A stretch of 64,000 nucleotides of DNA from Arctopsyche grandis (Eukaryota; Arthropoda; Insecta; Trichoptera; Hydropsychidae), in the NCBI RefSeq assembly GCF_051622035.1, contig NC_135358.1:8845001-8909000 (forward strand), in the 5' to 3' direction. The position numbers and the translations under genes were made by a program. This document shows, one piece after another, positions 60,729 through 64,000 of this stretch; position 1 is the stretch's first letter; each line of letters starts with the position of its first letter. The notes under the pieces are model-generated. The model did no database searches. It was not told the origin of the DNA and saw only the letters and a program-made list of their open reading frames with translations.

Positions 60729-61260
60729 TGTTATGTACCCCGCTTATCACTCTAGTTCCCACATTATCAAATGTACTTTTCACACGCTCATATACGTGAA
60801 TAACAAAACTATAAAAATTCCTGTAATGGGATATTCAGATAACACAGGAATGTGCCCAGCCCATAAGATAGCAAATCATTTATATAGATCGCGATTCGAT
60901 CGCATTAGTCAGTCATCAACATCGACTCCGCAGTGACGGACAGTCATCAACATCGACTCCGCAGTGACGGACAGTCATCATCATCGACTCTGAGAGTGAC
61001 AGTCGTCATCATAAAGACTCCGAGAACGCGTCCGCAAATAACGATCAGCACAGCAGCAGAATAAAGTGAACGAAAGTTAAAGTTATAGTGAAATAGTTCT
61101 ACGTGTCTCCTATTATAAAAGTCATCGTTCCATAATCTATCGTTTTTCGAATATATCTATAATATAAGATAAATGTAACATTTTAATAATAATAAAGAAA
61201 CTTGGTTGGTTAACCAAGTAGTAAATAAAAATTAAATAAATATTTTCCTGGAACGTGACA
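60729..61260 (+). mobile_element. Solo LTR of an LTR retrotransposon
   Basis: Begins TGTTATGTACC and ends GAACGTGACA (TG...CA), flanked by 4-bp ATAT on both sides (60725-60728 and 61261-61264). Internal features fit an LTR promoter: TTATATAG near 60880, an initiator-like TTAGTCAGT near 60905, and AATAAAG near 61190. A 31-base unit (CAGTCATCAACATCGACTCC...) is tandemly repeated about three times at 60910-60990. No internal coding region lies next to it. Confidence 0.72.
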
Positions 61261-61349
61261 ATATACATAATTTATTTTTAATCAATCATGCACACTCATA
61301 GCTTACTATACACATAAATAAATATATATTTTTTTACATTAAAAACACC

Positions 61350-61712
61350 ATCTATGCACATACGTATGTATGCTCAAACATTTTACAGAAGCATTGTAAA
61401 CATCATACAAGGAAAATACAACCAATATCCACAAAGACATCTATGGATATATTTGCAGCATTTATAGAAATCAGCGAGAAATCGAGATGCTGAATAGCTT
61501 GAATTTCTGCGAGATAGGACAGGAAAGGAGATGCCAATTTTTATGAACCGTTTCAATGAAAATCAGATAAATTGGAAAATTGTGTTAGGAAACGACCAAG
61601 AATCACATATCAAAGGTCTGGCCAGTAAACCACTACATAGTGAGAATCGAGCACGTGACCACTTTTTTCGAAAGCATTATATGCTAACCACTAGTTTATA
61701 CTGCTGGTTATA
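61350..61712 (-). mobile_element. tRNA-derived SINE copy S8
   Basis: Shares GACATCTATGG, TTTGCAGCATTTATAGAAAT, GAACCGTTTCAATGAAAATC and AGGAAACGACC. The head at about 61640-61708 reads CCAGCAGTATAAACTAGTGG on the minus strand. The palindromic tail is decayed. Confidence 0.75.
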
Positions 61713-61951
61713 TATTCATATATTATATGTATAGTTCCAAGATACACATGCACGTTAAGAAGTTGCAGGTAATTCCAAATGCATGCAAATACAACGGTTG
61801 TATTCCAGACACATGCAACATTTGCAGTGTTGATTTTAAAGTAATACGATATTACAGAGTTACCAAAAGGCATACAAAAGCATTGTGATACTGTATGTAT
61901 GTGTAATATTTGCACACGTCTAAAGATTGCAACCGTTGTGTTCGTGTAACG

Positions 61952-64000
<2,049 letters not shown>

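Overview
This is an AT-rich insect nuclear genome window. The evidence is intron-split genes with GT-AG junctions, the metazoan genes Cyclin T and NSL2, an insect-type EcKinase-like gene, short CCTAA runs and a dense insect-style transposon load. The order is not resolved from sequence; a few repeat motifs (a TTCGCTCGG-bearing dispersed repeat, piggyBac remnants) are compatible with Lepidoptera but not diagnostic. Much of the window is repeats or unassigned AT-rich sequence. There are no bacterial-style operons and no CRISPR.

Four host genes are supported. (1) Cyclin T on the minus strand, nine coding exons between 10041 and 3133, about 905 aa, the regulatory subunit of P-TEFb. (2) NSL2/KANSL2 on the plus strand, ten coding exons between 13032 and 16199, 440 aa, with two C3Hc3H zinc-binding modules. 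(3) A single-exon heparanase-like GH79 gene on the minus strand, 17135-18838, with both catalytic glutamates and an N-terminal membrane anchor. (4) An EcKinase-like (CHK/DUF1679) gene on the plus strand, two exons, 33591-34379 and 37514-37939, with a TATA box. All exon chains were assembled by hand from frame, splice dinucleotides and family similarity, and the phases close exactly. Cyclin T and NSL2 are divergently transcribed about 3 kb apart.

Layout: 1-3132 Cyclin T 3' flank; 3133-10041 Cyclin T, with a SINE and an RTE-like fragment in introns; 10714-12326 pogo/Tigger-like pseudogene and a piggyBac remnant; 13032-16199 NSL2, with an RTE-like tail and a hAT MITE in introns; 17135-18838 heparanase; 19260-21110 C2H2 zinc-finger pseudogene split by a Harbinger element; 21.4-33.3 kb intergenic DNA with SINEs, hAT elements and a foldback element; 33.6-37.9 kb EcKinase gene; 38.5-46.4 kb transposon block (paired SINEs, a Mutator-like element, a nearly intact RTE and a 5'-truncated LINE); 48.0-64.0 kb no recognised host gene, but hAT, piggyBac and mariner-type MITEs, RT pseudogenes, a solo LTR and (TA)n tracts.

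The most interesting structure is a tRNA-derived SINE family. At least eight copies are present, all on the minus strand. Their 3' tail carries a palindrome whose arms differ between copies yet stay self-complementary, and the tail resembles the 3' end of the LINE at 44.3-46.4 kb, suggesting that LINE supplies the SINE's retrotransposition machinery. Several elements retain exact target-site duplications, including elements with 9-10 bp duplications and arrays of short degenerate repeats at their ends.
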